A program made the translations under genes and the position numbers. Below the pieces are notes generated by a model. It ran no database searches and was not told the DNA's origin. It saw nothing but the letters and a program-made list of their open reading frames with translations. Below, one piece after another: positions 34,432 to 42,913 of a stretch of 55,771 bases of DNA; the first letter of the stretch is position 1, and each line of letters opens with the position of its first letter. This DNA is from UBA5232 sp964557565 (GTDB lineage: Bacteria > Patescibacteriota > Dojkabacteria > SC72): NCBI GenBank assembly GCA_964557565.1, contig CAZLAH010000003.1, positions 1 to 55,771 on the forward strand, written 5' to 3'.

Positions 34432-35655
34432 ATGAGGCTAAAATTCAAAATAGATGCAAAAAAAGTACTAGGATATGCGATATTAACTATCATCACTTCC
34501 ATATTAATCACTGCTGTTTTAATTGCACTTCCATTAACTGAGAAACTTTCTTCAAAAAGTAATTTCAATTTAAATGTAAAGAATCGTAATTACTGGTCTA
34601 AGGAGTATTTAATCAAATTAGAGAGTACTGATTCAAAGAATATAGAGAAAACCAGAGAGATTATTTACAAGAGATTAGATTCATTTGGTGTAGAGGATGT
34701 TTCAATTTACAACGAGGGCGTTTCAGAGGAGAGTTCTTTGCTCAAGGTTGTAGTAAACAGTACAAAAAATGAGGAGTTGGTTTCCCAATTACTTCAAAAC
34801 AGGTTTCAGGTTGCAGTAGTCACAAAGAAAGATGAGGTTAATTTCGAGGACGAAGAGAATCCATATGCATATTTAATGCCTACTAGTTACAATGAAAGTG
34901 GTTGGGAGAGGAATGATTTTAGGAATGTATATATTACTCAATTAAAAACAAGTAATGGAGAAAATGCATATTTTGCAATATTTAAATTATGGCCATGGAG
35001 GGAGAATTCTTTCAAAGAATTTTTGTTAGCAAATAGTGGGAAATATATTGGTGTATATACTGATGGATATGTATCACCATATATGGTTCCTTTGGATAGT
35101 GCTAGTAATCAGATGTTGGCTATACCTGTAAATACAGAGGACAAGGAACAGATAAAGGCTATTAGTTTGCTTTACAATGCAGGAGAGATTCCTGTAGATG
35201 TGACTTTAGAAAGTGAGAATGAATTAACACCACAAATTGTTTTCTTAGATCATATAAGAGTAAGTATTGGATTAGCAATATCTCTTGTTGTGGTATATCT
35301 CTATTTAGCTATTTTCAAACATTCTCCAAAAGAGATTTTAATTAAATCATTCCTCGCTACTGTACTTACAATTTCCTTCTATCTAGCTGGATTAAAACTT
35401 CTTTCTTTACCAGTAGATACTTTCATGTTACCAATCGTTGCAATGTTAACAATGATATTAATTCGAGTTATATCTGAAAATGATGATTCTCAAATAAATA
35501 TTGAAGTTGCCCTACTCACAATACTTCTTCTAATCTCCATACTTGGATATGGCTACTTACCAATCTTTGCAAATCACCTAATAGTTTTAGTCTTGCTTTC
35601 TAAAATAATGGTCCTGTTCTCTAATTGGTATATATATAAAGTGAGAAATATATAG
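34432..35655 (+). CDS. SecD-like translocase accessory protein (divergent)
   Basis: Starting at ATG 34432, one base after the previous stop, the product is 407 residues. An N-terminal membrane helix (about 11-35) is followed by an extracytoplasmic region containing KNIEKTREIIYKRLDSFGVEDVSIYNEG, which matches the SecD P1 motif (R-x-R-x-x-x-x-G-V-x-x-x-x), and a second segment ending KAISLLYNAGEIPVDVTLESEN, like the SecD 'lLrAGaLPap' stretch. At least five C-terminal helices follow from about residue 275. Shorter and more divergent than SecD (usually ~450-600). Identification rests on these motifs and on the downstream small membrane gene. Confidence 0.65.
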   Translation: MRLKFKIDAKKVLGYAILTIITSILITAVLIALPLTEKLSSKSNFNLNVKNRNYWSKEYLIKLESTDSKNIEKTREIIYKRLDSFGVEDVSIYNEGVSEESSLLKVVVNSTKNEELVSQLLQNRFQVAVVTKKDEVNFEDEENPYAYLMPTSYNESGWERNDFRNVYITQLKTSNGENAYFAIFKLWPWRENSFKEFLLANSGKYIGVYTDGYVSPYMVPLDSASNQMLAIPVNTEDKEQIKAISLLYNAGEIPVDVTLESENELTPQIVFLDHIRVSIGLAISLVVVYLYLAIFKHSPKEILIKSFLATVLTISFYLAGLKLLSLPVDTFMLPIVAMLTMILIRVISENDDSQINIEVALLTILLLISILGYGYLPIFANHLIVLVLLSKIMVLFSNWYIYKVRNI

Positions 35656-35657
35656 TT

Positions 35658-36170
35658 ATGGAAATATTTTTAAGTATTTGGAAAAACTGGAGCACATATG
35701 AGAAGCTATCAATATCTTTGATACTGATCATATCATTACTGTTCATCATCTCTGCTGTATATTACCTAACTAGAAACAAGAATCTAACAATCTGGGTATC
35801 TCTGTCTTTGTTCTGTTCTGCATTGCTTACAGTGTTAACACTTTGGTTGTTAAATATAGTATTTGATTTTACAATTTCAAACATATTCATATTCACACCA
35901 CTAATTGTACTTTTCATAAACATATTGAGCCTAGGTACATCGATTGGTTACTATATGAATAATCATAAAGAAAAGGACTTTGATATATTAAATTTGAAAA
36001 AAGAATTTTTGAGAGATGCATTCCAACTTACCATATTCATATTCTTAATGTTTTCTTCACTCTCAGTATTCCTTAATTCTACCTTCTTGATATTAATACT
36101 TGTTTCAGGATCAATATCCCTTGCTACAATATGGATTAACTACGCTTTGATGTACAGGTTTGTAAAATGA
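35658..36170 (+). CDS. Small polytopic membrane protein, candidate reduced SecF
   Basis: A 170-residue protein with five hydrophobic helices (about 15-38, 43-65, 70-95, 122-142, 145-167) and a short charged loop (NNHKEKDFDILNLKKEFLRDA). It starts 2 bp after the SecD-like stop. Position suggests a SecF remnant or replacement: SecF has six helices and a periplasmic P4 domain that is absent here. No SecF sequence motif is firmly visible, so this is inference from context. The last bases overlap miaA (ATGA). Confidence 0.45.
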   Translation: MEIFLSIWKNWSTYEKLSISLILIISLLFIISAVYYLTRNKNLTIWVSLSLFCSALLTVLTLWLLNIVFDFTISNIFIFTPLIVLFINILSLGTSIGYYMNNHKEKDFDILNLKKEFLRDAFQLTIFIFLMFSSLSVFLNSTFLILILVSGSISLATIWINYALMYRFVK

Positions 36171-37039
36171 GTCTCAATATTTCAAGACCAATAATCGTAA
36201 TAGCTGGACCTACCTGTAGTGGAAAATCTAGTATAGCTCTCAGATTAGCAAAAGAGATAAACGGTGTCATAATCAATGGTGATTCAAGACAGATCTATAA
36301 AGAACTAAACATAGGAACTGCAAAACCTTCTAATGAAGAAATGGATGGAATAGATCACTATTTGTATGGTCATGTATCTGTAAAAGATCATTACGAGATT
36401 TTTAGGTATCAGAAAGATGTGTCAAAAGTTTTAGAATCATTACCAAAAGAAAAGATCCCAATCATAGTTGGTGGAACTGGCTTGTATATAGATAGTGTCG
36501 TTTTCAATTACAAATTGTCTGAAGCAAAAGAGAATGTCCCTTTGGATTCTTTAAGCAATGATATTAAAGAATTAGAGAAACTCGTACCCGAAGAGATATT
36601 AAACAATCTAAACGAAAGCGACAGAAGAAATCCTGTTAGATTACAAAGAATTATTAGAAAAGGAGAGATAACACAAGAAAAAGGAGAAACTCTAAAACAT
36701 ACATACTTTGTAATTGATATTCCGAAAGAGCAATTATCTTCAAAGATAGTTAAGAGAGTAGACAGTATGCTTGAGAGTGGTTTAGTAGAAGAAAACAGGT
36801 CATTAAGAGAGCAAGGATTAGATAAGTACAAAGCTTTAAGATCAATTGGATATCAAGAGTTTGATGGATATTTTGAAAAAGAGAAAAGTATAGAGAAAGT
36901 TAGAGAAGAGATAATTAATCACACAAATCAGTATGCAAAGAGACAAAGAACTTGGTTTAGAAGAAATGAGAATGCAATATGGACAGATAACTATGACTTA
37001 GTATTAGCTACCTCATTGAGATTCATCAAAACTTTGTAA
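36167..37039 (+). CDS. miaA: tRNA dimethylallyltransferase
   Basis: A 290-residue MiaA, which adds a dimethylallyl group to A37 of tRNAs reading UNN codons. The P-loop is IAGPTCSGKSSIALRL (about 11-26), followed by INGDSRQIYKELNIGTAKPS, HYLYGHVSVKDHYEI, IIVGGTGLYIDSVVFNY (residues ~100-116) and the C-terminal RSIGYQEFDGYF..QYAKRQRTWFRR. All are standard MiaA features. Its ATG overlaps the preceding stop (ATGA). Its 3' end overlaps the convergent 2'-5' RNA ligase-like gene by 49 bp. Confidence 0.95.
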   Translation: MSLNISRPIIVIAGPTCSGKSSIALRLAKEINGVIINGDSRQIYKELNIGTAKPSNEEMDGIDHYLYGHVSVKDHYEIFRYQKDVSKVLESLPKEKIPIIVGGTGLYIDSVVFNYKLSEAKENVPLDSLSNDIKELEKLVPEEILNNLNESDRRNPVRLQRIIRKGEITQEKGETLKHTYFVIDIPKEQLSSKIVKRVDSMLESGLVEENRSLREQGLDKYKALRSIGYQEFDGYFEKEKSIEKVREEIINHTNQYAKRQRTWFRRNENAIWTDNYDLVLATSLRFIKTL

Positions 37040-37566
37040 CTGTGATCATCACTCTCTACTAATTCTAAGTTTGAAACATAGAATTCTACCTTGTTAATAT
37101 CTATACTCTTACTTACCCTGGTCAAATCTCTACAAACATTTGAGTATTCCTGGTTCGTTAAATCCTTACTAACCCTACCCAATGTAAGATGAGGTACAAA
37201 ATTACTCTCTGATTTTAGATTGAATATCTTCCTTAGCTCCATAAATGTTTTCCTCATTTCATCTCCACCTTCTAGAAGATCTAAATATATTAGTTCTTTG
37301 TATTTACGAGATATACCTAGTTTTACTGTATTAAATCTAATTTTGAACCTTCTTAAATAAAAAGGCTTAAGTTTGTATTTGTAGTAAAGAAGTTTGTAGA
37401 AAGGCATACTATTACCAAGATTTAGCAGAGTCATTTGATACATTTCTGGTTCTAGCCATCTTACTGGTATACCAAACCCATTAAAGCATTTACCGACTTC
37501 CCGAACTGCCTTCTTTATACTGTTTCTCGCCTCCTCGCTTGGAAAGAAACCCAGAAAATAGTTCAT
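36991..37566 (-). CDS. 2'-5' RNA ligase/2H phosphoesterase family protein with altered first motif
   Basis: A 191-residue LigT/ThpR-like protein: MNYFLGFFPSEEARNSIKKAV start, then an internal YQMTLLNLG and FVPHLTLGRVSKDL. In active 2H enzymes both motifs are H-x-T/S. Here the first His is replaced by Gln (Gln44-Met45-Thr46), while the second (HLT) is intact. The enzyme may be inactive or use a different mechanism. It starts 2 bp after the SerRS stop, so it is the second gene of that transcript, and its 3' end overlaps miaA. Confidence 0.75.
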   Translation of the reverse strand: MNYFLGFFPSEEARNSIKKAVREVGKCFNGFGIPVRWLEPEMYQMTLLNLGNSMPFYKLLYYKYKLKPFYLRRFKIRFNTVKLGISRKYKELIYLDLLEGGDEMRKTFMELRKIFNLKSESNFVPHLTLGRVSKDLTNQEYSNVCRDLTRVSKSIDINKVEFYVSNLELVESDDHSYKVLMNLNEVANTKS

Positions 37567-37567
37567 A

Positions 37568-38842
37568 CTATTTAGCCTCTATCTTATCTATTCCTCCCAT
37601 AAATGGTCTTAGAGCTTCAGGTATCACTATAGAGCCATCTGATTGTTGATAACTTTCAATGATACCAACCATCAATCTACTGGTAGCCAATCCTGAACCA
37701 TTTAATGTATGCATATATTTTAGTTTTCCACCATCACTTGGTTTGTACCTCATATTTCCTCTTCTACTTTGATACTCTCTCACATTAGAGACAGAACTTA
37801 CTTCGTAGTATTGATCTATAGATGGTAAATATATTTCTACATCAACAGTTCTAGCAGCACCTGCAGAACAATCACCTGCTGCAAGTTTTACTAATCTGTA
37901 ATGCAAACCCAAACCTGCAACTAATTCCTCAGCCCTACTTACAAGCTCTTCAAAGGCACTTGGAGATTGTTCTTCAGACACAAATTGATACATCTCTACT
38001 TTGTTAAATTGATGCATCCTAATCAAACCTTTCTCATTTGCTCTGTAACTTCCAGCTTCTCTTCTGTAACAAGGAGTATATGCAAAGAATTTCTTTGGTA
38101 AATCTTTCTCTTCCAAAACCTCATCTTTGTATATATTTGTTAATACCGTTTCAGCTGTAGGTACCAAACACAACCCATCCTGTATCCAATACACATCCTC
38201 TTCGAATTTTGGTAATTGGCCTGCAGCATATGCAGAGTCTCTAGTAACTAAATTAGGAGGGATAATCATTTCATATCCTGCTTCAATATGCTTAGATATG
38301 AAGTAATTAATCAATGCCCATTCCAATCTAGCACCCAAACCTTTGTACATACTGAAATTGTTTCCAGATATTTTTGTGGCCCTCTCAAAATCAAAAATAT
38401 CATGCTTCTTACCCAGTTCAACATGGTCTCTAATCTCGAAATCAAAAACTGGTTTCTCTCCTACCATCTTAACAACCTCATTTGCTTCTTTTCCTCCAGC
38501 AACTACATCATCATCAGGGATGTTTGGTAAAACCTCCAATTTACTTTCCAACTCTTTCTCTAATTCCTTCAATCTCTCTTCAGATTCCTTAACCTCTTTT
38601 GCCTTCTCCTTTAACTCTTCAAGAAGTTTCTTAAAATTCTCCCCTCCTTTATCTTCCTTCGCCATCTGATCATTGTATTGATTCTGTTGAGCTCTTTTAG
38701 TATCAAAATCTAGTTGAACTTTTTTCTTCTCTTCATACAAAGAAAGTATCTCATCAAGATTGAAATCTTCCTTACTCATTCTTTTAAGAAGACCCTCTTC
38801 TACATCTTCTTTCGAGTCTATTATCTTTCTAATATCTATCAT
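37568..38842 (-). CDS. serS: Seryl-tRNA synthetase
   Basis: A 424-residue class II synthetase of standard length. Residues 1-110 are the antiparallel coiled-coil arm (KKKVQLDFDTKRAQQNQYNDQM, KEKAKEVKESEERLKELEKELES) that binds tRNA-Ser. Motif 2 is YRREAGSYRANEKGLIRMHQFNKVEMYQF, motif 3 is LNGSGLATSRLMVGIIESYQ, and VPTAETVLTNIYKDE binds serine (TAE). EVSSVSNVREYQSRRGNMRY also matches. It aminoacylates tRNA-Ser in the cytoplasm. Confidence 0.96.
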   Translation of the reverse strand: MIDIRKIIDSKEDVEEGLLKRMSKEDFNLDEILSLYEEKKKVQLDFDTKRAQQNQYNDQMAKEDKGGENFKKLLEELKEKAKEVKESEERLKELEKELESKLEVLPNIPDDDVVAGGKEANEVVKMVGEKPVFDFEIRDHVELGKKHDIFDFERATKISGNNFSMYKGLGARLEWALINYFISKHIEAGYEMIIPPNLVTRDSAYAAGQLPKFEEDVYWIQDGLCLVPTAETVLTNIYKDEVLEEKDLPKKFFAYTPCYRREAGSYRANEKGLIRMHQFNKVEMYQFVSEEQSPSAFEELVSRAEELVAGLGLHYRLVKLAAGDCSAGAARTVDVEIYLPSIDQYYEVSSVSNVREYQSRRGNMRYKPSDGGKLKYMHTLNGSGLATSRLMVGIIESYQQSDGSIVIPEALRPFMGGIDKIEAK

Positions 38843-38891
38843 TGTATTACTAAATCAAATTATTCAATCTCTGTATTATATTCTGCCTATT

Positions 38892-38900
38892 TGGTATTAT
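38892..38900 (+). promoter_or_regulatory. Extended -10 promoter, predicted leaderless start
   Basis: TGGTATTAT, an extended -10 variant, ends 7 nt before ATG 38908. An AAGGA in the intervening bases could also serve as a weak Shine-Dalgarno only if transcription started further upstream. Confidence 0.45.
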
Positions 38901-38907
38901 CAAGGAT

Positions 38908-39909
38908 ATGGAGAGTAAAAGAAGTGATTTAAACAATTTAATATTAAATTCTAATTCAATCTTGTTGCTTACGCATAGGGGGCCAGATGTTGATGCATTT
39001 TCAAGTATGATTCTTTTGTACAAGATATTGAAGAAGTATTACCCACAAAAAGGTGTACATATGGTTGCAAGACAGCAAGCCCCTTTGAATTTACCAGGTA
39101 TGCAAGAGATTGAAATTGTAGAAAAAATACAGAATCAAGGATATGATTTATTGTTGATTACCGATTCTGTGAATTTTGGTATGTGCTTAGAGAAAGATGT
39201 TGATGACTTGAATATCTCTACTCTTCCTGCAGTCTTTTTGGATCATCACGATTCTGAGCATGATCATAGTGGGAATTCGATATTGATTAACAACAATGCT
39301 AGCTCTGCAACAGAAGAAGTATATACAACTTTTAAAGAAATACTTGGAGCAACATTTGTATTAGATGAGGATATGGCGAAATTAGTTCAGTATGGAATAG
39401 TTGCCGATACTGGGAGATTTCTTTTTGAAAACACTACACCTACGACAATGAGGATATTTGCTGATGCAAAGGAGATCTTTCCTGCAGACCTTGAAGAATA
39501 TGATTACAAATCTAAGAAATTCCCCATAGATATTACTCCAGCCATTGGCGAATATCTTAAGTCTTTAACAGTAGAAGGAGACATGGCATATATGCAGATC
39601 AAAAGAGAAGCCATTGGTAGATTGAACTTAACTAAGCAGGGCTTGAATGAAGCTCAAACTTTCCTAAGAGATAGCTATATACGATATATACAAGGTACAC
39701 ACTGGGGCTTCATAATCAAACCTGACTATGAAGATATTAACAGTTGGTTTGTTTCATTCAGAAGCATGAAAGGATACCAAGAGGTTAAACAGATAGCTGA
39801 AGAGCTAGGTGGTGGTGGACATGAGTATGCTGCTGCGGCATTGATGAAAGGAGAAAATGATGAAGAAATTCTTAACAGAGTCTTAGATGCTGTAAAAAAA
39901 CATATCTAG
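38908..39909 (+). CDS. DHH/DHHA1 phosphoesterase (NrnA-like)
   Basis: A 333-residue DHH-superfamily protein. Motif I is LTHRGPDVDAFSSMI, motif II LLITDSVNFG, motif III (DHH) FLDHHDSEHDHSG, and motif IV VQYGIVADTGRFLFENTT. The C-terminal DHHA1 domain carries EELGGGGHEYAAAALMKG. The domain order and lengths match NrnA-type oligoribonucleases, which degrade short RNA and pAp; the exact substrate cannot be read from sequence. It ends sharing CTAG with the convergent ABC-2 permease stop. Confidence 0.88.
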   Translation: MESKRSDLNNLILNSNSILLLTHRGPDVDAFSSMILLYKILKKYYPQKGVHMVARQQAPLNLPGMQEIEIVEKIQNQGYDLLLITDSVNFGMCLEKDVDDLNISTLPAVFLDHHDSEHDHSGNSILINNNASSATEEVYTTFKEILGATFVLDEDMAKLVQYGIVADTGRFLFENTTPTTMRIFADAKEIFPADLEEYDYKSKKFPIDITPAIGEYLKSLTVEGDMAYMQIKREAIGRLNLTKQGLNEAQTFLRDSYIRYIQGTHWGFIIKPDYEDINSWFVSFRSMKGYQEVKQIAEELGGGGHEYAAAALMKGENDEEILNRVLDAVKKHI

Positions 39910-40715
39910 CTGCTTGCACTTGTATACCCTTTTACATTCCTTTTCCAAGAGTATTGCGCCACTAACAAAAGTGTTAGAGATATCACTAAAGAGATTACGA
40001 GATATATGTAATCTGTTCTTCCAATTATGATATTTGCTGGAACTGTAGTTACGAAAGCTATTGGTATCACAGTATACAAAACTGTTTTAAATGTATTTCC
40101 AAATATATCTACTGGATACTTAGTAATACCGAGTAACTCTTTTGCTATCGCAAGAAAACCATTTCTAGGTTTAGATATTGTAAAGCTGGCAAAGAAAAGA
40201 TATATGCCATACCAAAATACAAATGCAATACATACACCTAAAAGACCAAAAAGTATATTTTGAATTGTTAGATTCTGCCATTCCAAAAGAAAATAGTACC
40301 CAACAAGCAATATTCCTGAAAATCCTGTAACAAAATTGTTTAAAAAGAAATCACCAAAAGAAGAAAGCCAGGAAGAAGATATTGGCTTAAGAAGAATGTA
40401 ATCAAATGTCCCCTCTAGAACTTTGTTCTCTAGATACATTAGATTTACACCAAAGAAAGACCAAGAAAAGTAATTGAGTATATTCCATATTCCCATTACC
40501 AGGTATGCTTCAGATTTGCTCCATCCAACATATACATCATTGTCTCCAAAGACTGCATTCAGTAGTACAAGTTGAATTCCAAGAACAAACAAGGAACGAA
40601 AGAATCTTAGAAATACATCAGTTTTGTAAATGTAGTTTCTGTTAAAGCCAGCTCTAAGAATGCATTTCCAAACTTTTAAATAGTGTAATATTTTGCTATA
40701 TCCCTTCTGCTTCAT
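39906..40715 (-). CDS. ABC-2 type permease (COG3694-like)
   Basis: A 269-residue protein with six membrane helices: GFNRNYIYKTDVFLRFFRSLFVLGIQLVLL start, then long hydrophobic runs near 60-80, 115-138, 150-172, 180-195 and 240-256. It belongs to the paired DUF990-type ABC-2 permeases in which two related permeases work with one ATPase. It overlaps its partner upstream by 20 bp. No ABC ATPase gene is in this part of the window, which is unusual for this system. Cargo unknown. Confidence 0.75.
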   Translation of the reverse strand: MKQKGYSKILHYLKVWKCILRAGFNRNYIYKTDVFLRFFRSLFVLGIQLVLLNAVFGDNDVYVGWSKSEAYLVMGIWNILNYFSWSFFGVNLMYLENKVLEGTFDYILLKPISSSWLSSFGDFFLNNFVTGFSGILLVGYYFLLEWQNLTIQNILFGLLGVCIAFVFWYGIYLFFASFTISKPRNGFLAIAKELLGITKYPVDIFGNTFKTVLYTVIPIAFVTTVPANIIIGRTDYIYLVISLVISLTLLLVAQYSWKRNVKGYTSASS

Positions 40716-41508
40716 ATTTCTTTTTTGATATCGAATATACTAATTTGTAAGTTACAAACATTACCACTAACCATATTACAGATGTTAGAAATCCATTTGT
40801 TAATTCATAATGGTTAAGATTTCCAAGAATTATTTCAACGGGGAATGAAAGTGTGTATCTAAATGGTAATATTTCAAGAACAAAAGCACCCCACATTGGA
40901 AGAAAAACTATCGGTATAAATTCACCCGAAAGTAAGGATGCTATGTTGTAGTAAAATGTCCTTATGGAATCCATCTCTTTGATATATATTGATATCAAGG
41001 CAATTGTATTACCAAGAAAGAAATTTAAAAAGAAACCAATTAATATTGCTACCATAGCTAAAAATATATCGTACGGATTGAAACCTACAATCCAAAATCC
41101 ATATTTGTTAGCAAAGTATGCACCCAAGAAAAAACCTGGTATAAAGATTATCACTCTAAGAATATTACCCCCAATATTAGTACCTAGATATTCTATTAGG
41201 TAATTGTATGGTTTGATTAAAAGGTTAGAAAATCTCCCCTGTATAATATCCCTTACTCCGAATTCCATCGTTAGATCAGTAGTAAACTTGCTTACAAGCA
41301 TAATTAGTAAATAGTAAGAAACTACATACGCTTGAGATACATTATCATTCAAACTCGAAGACGCTACCCATACAAAACACAGACCAACAATCTTAATAAT
41401 ATCTGCAATTATCCATACCAAGAGCTGTTCTCTGTAAACCAATTCTTTAGAGAAATACATAGAGAGTATTCTACTTAGTATTTCCTTGTTGTTTTTCTTT
41501 GTATTCAT
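40696..41508 (-). CDS. ABC-2 type permease (COG4587-like)
   Basis: A 270-residue protein with about six membrane helices. SKFTTDLTMEFGVRDIIQGRFSNLLIKPYNYLIEYL (about 90-125) is the G-x-L-x-x-x-L-x-[KR]-P segment typical of these permeases, where LIKP matches the LLxP signature. It is the second half of the permease pair. It overlaps the preceding hypothetical gene by 38 bp, an unusually long overlap, and the following permease by 20 bp, so all three are on one transcript. Confidence 0.75.
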   Translation of the reverse strand: MNTKKNNKEILSRILSMYFSKELVYREQLLVWIIADIIKIVGLCFVWVASSSLNDNVSQAYVVSYYLLIMLVSKFTTDLTMEFGVRDIIQGRFSNLLIKPYNYLIEYLGTNIGGNILRVIIFIPGFFLGAYFANKYGFWIVGFNPYDIFLAMVAILIGFFLNFFLGNTIALISIYIKEMDSIRTFYYNIASLLSGEFIPIVFLPMWGAFVLEILPFRYTLSFPVEIILGNLNHYELTNGFLTSVIWLVVMFVTYKLVYSISKKKYEAEGI

Positions 41509-41848
41509 TTTCTAACTGTTTTACTTTCCACATAAATATTTTTACCTTGTCCTTTGCATTTGGATAGTCCGATGTAAAACTTAATGCTTGTTCTAGTATA
41601 GCTCTTGGTTTCTCTTTTGCCCATTTAATATACATAGTCATTCTTTGTTTGTCACCTAGTTTACCAGCTATTCTAAGACCATATGCTTGATATTCTTGTG
41701 ATATATATTTATGTTTGTCACCAAATAGTTTCTTAGGATTTGTTTTTAGTTTTTCTGTATCAAAGAGTTTTGATTGTTGATTATCATACTTCTCCTTAGA
41801 AGTTTGTTCTTGTTGTATTTGGGAGAGTATATCTTTAATTGAATCCAT
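41471..41848 (-). CDS. Hypothetical protein, 125 residues, predicted DNA/RNA-associated by context only
   Basis: A 125-residue, highly charged protein: SIKDILSQIQQEQTSKEKYDNQQSKLFDTEKLKTN, then a helical YISQEYQAYGLRIAGKLGDKQRMTMYIKWAKEKPRAILEQALSF domain and a Lys/Glu tail. No signal peptide, membrane helix or catalytic motif. I do not recognise a family. It follows parB after 27 bp and overlaps the ABC-2 permease gene by 38 bp. An extended TGTTACAAT -10 ends 9 nt before its ATG, so it can also be transcribed alone. Confidence 0.55.
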   Translation of the reverse strand: MDSIKDILSQIQQEQTSKEKYDNQQSKLFDTEKLKTNPKKLFGDKHKYISQEYQAYGLRIAGKLGDKQRMTMYIKWAKEKPRAILEQALSFTSDYPNAKDKVKIFMWKVKQLENEYKEKQQGNTK

Positions 41849-41875
41849 ATATTTAGTATTGTAACAAAAAGAATG

Positions 41876-42865
41876 TTAGAGTGTTACACCCAAAGACTTT
41901 AGATTATTCTTAAAATCTTCCATTGAAAGTCCAAGCTCTTCTACAGAGCGCTCAATAGCTTCAGAGAACTCTACTCTTGACGGTTCGTCCAACAAAGAAA
42001 CAGTTCGAATCATCCTTACAAACCAACCAGAAGCATTTCTACCCTCTTTTGAAGATTTATCTCTGATAGCTATTCGGTATCCATTCTTCTTTAATTCCTT
42101 CCATACTTCATTAGAAAATAGAGGCTCTGTATATGATTTCTCTTTTATTCTTTTATCTAAATATCTCCTAGCTTCATCCTTGTTGTACCCTTGTGAGATC
42201 AAAAATACAGCAGTTCTAACCTGTTCAGAATAGAAATCATTTCCATTTTCTGATTTCCAATCTAGCCTTGTGAGAAGAAGAGCTGTTGAGTAATGTAAGA
42301 CTCCTTTTTGAACCATCTCTTGTACTTTAGGAGAGAGACCCTCTACAAATTTAATTGCTTCACTTATCTTTTGTGTAGACCTACCAAGTTTCCTTGAGAG
42401 GTATTTTAGAGTAACTACTTCTTCACCATATAGTTGACAACACTTTTGCCAAAAAGAATGAATAATTTTAGCATCCTGTTCTGCAGTCATTTTATTTTGT
42501 AAATTCTCTGACATCTGAATTGAAAGAATTTCTTCATCATTCAGAGTTCTATTTGCAATTCTAGCTAACAAAGGGATATCTTCACCTTTTTGATGAAGAA
42601 GATTAATAGCATGAAATCTATGTTGACCTGCAATTATTCTCACAAATTCACCATTCTCTGTAACTATAGTATCTCCAATACATGGACTAAGTTGTCCAAT
42701 CTCACTGATACTATTGGCTAAGTCTTCAACTACAAGAGGGTCTATTGGTCGAATATTGTCTACAAGGATTGAACTTTCTGTTTCTATTTCATACAGTTTC
42801 CAAAAAATCTTTTTTCTTTTCTCAGTTTCTTTTTTAGAAAAATCTTGTTGTTCAATATCTACCAT
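41876..42865 (-). CDS. ParB/Spo0J-family nuclease-fold protein
   Basis: A 329-residue ParB-like protein. Residues 35-130 carry the ParB N-terminal domain (IRPIDPLVVEDLANSISEIGQLSPCI, then IIAGQHRFHAINLL, which is the CTP-binding GERR-like motif read here as GQHR). The helix-turn-helix is YLSRKLGRSTQKISEAIKFVEGLSPKVQEMV (about 135-165). KGVLHYSTALLLTRL follows, as in KorB-like members. C-terminal 120 residues are unusual. No parA is adjacent. It could be a chromosomal segregation factor or a regulator; the GQHR change may affect CTP binding. Confidence 0.8.
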   Translation of the reverse strand: MVDIEQQDFSKKETEKRKKIFWKLYEIETESSILVDNIRPIDPLVVEDLANSISEIGQLSPCIGDTIVTENGEFVRIIAGQHRFHAINLLHQKGEDIPLLARIANRTLNDEEILSIQMSENLQNKMTAEQDAKIIHSFWQKCCQLYGEEVVTLKYLSRKLGRSTQKISEAIKFVEGLSPKVQEMVQKGVLHYSTALLLTRLDWKSENGNDFYSEQVRTAVFLISQGYNKDEARRYLDKRIKEKSYTEPLFSNEVWKELKKNGYRIAIRDKSSKEGRNASGWFVRMIRTVSLLDEPSRVEFSEAIERSVEELGLSMEDFKNNLKSLGVTL

Positions 42866-42913
42866 AAGAGAACTCGTAGTTCATAAAATTAGCATTTGGG
42901 CAGAAGTTTTGTC

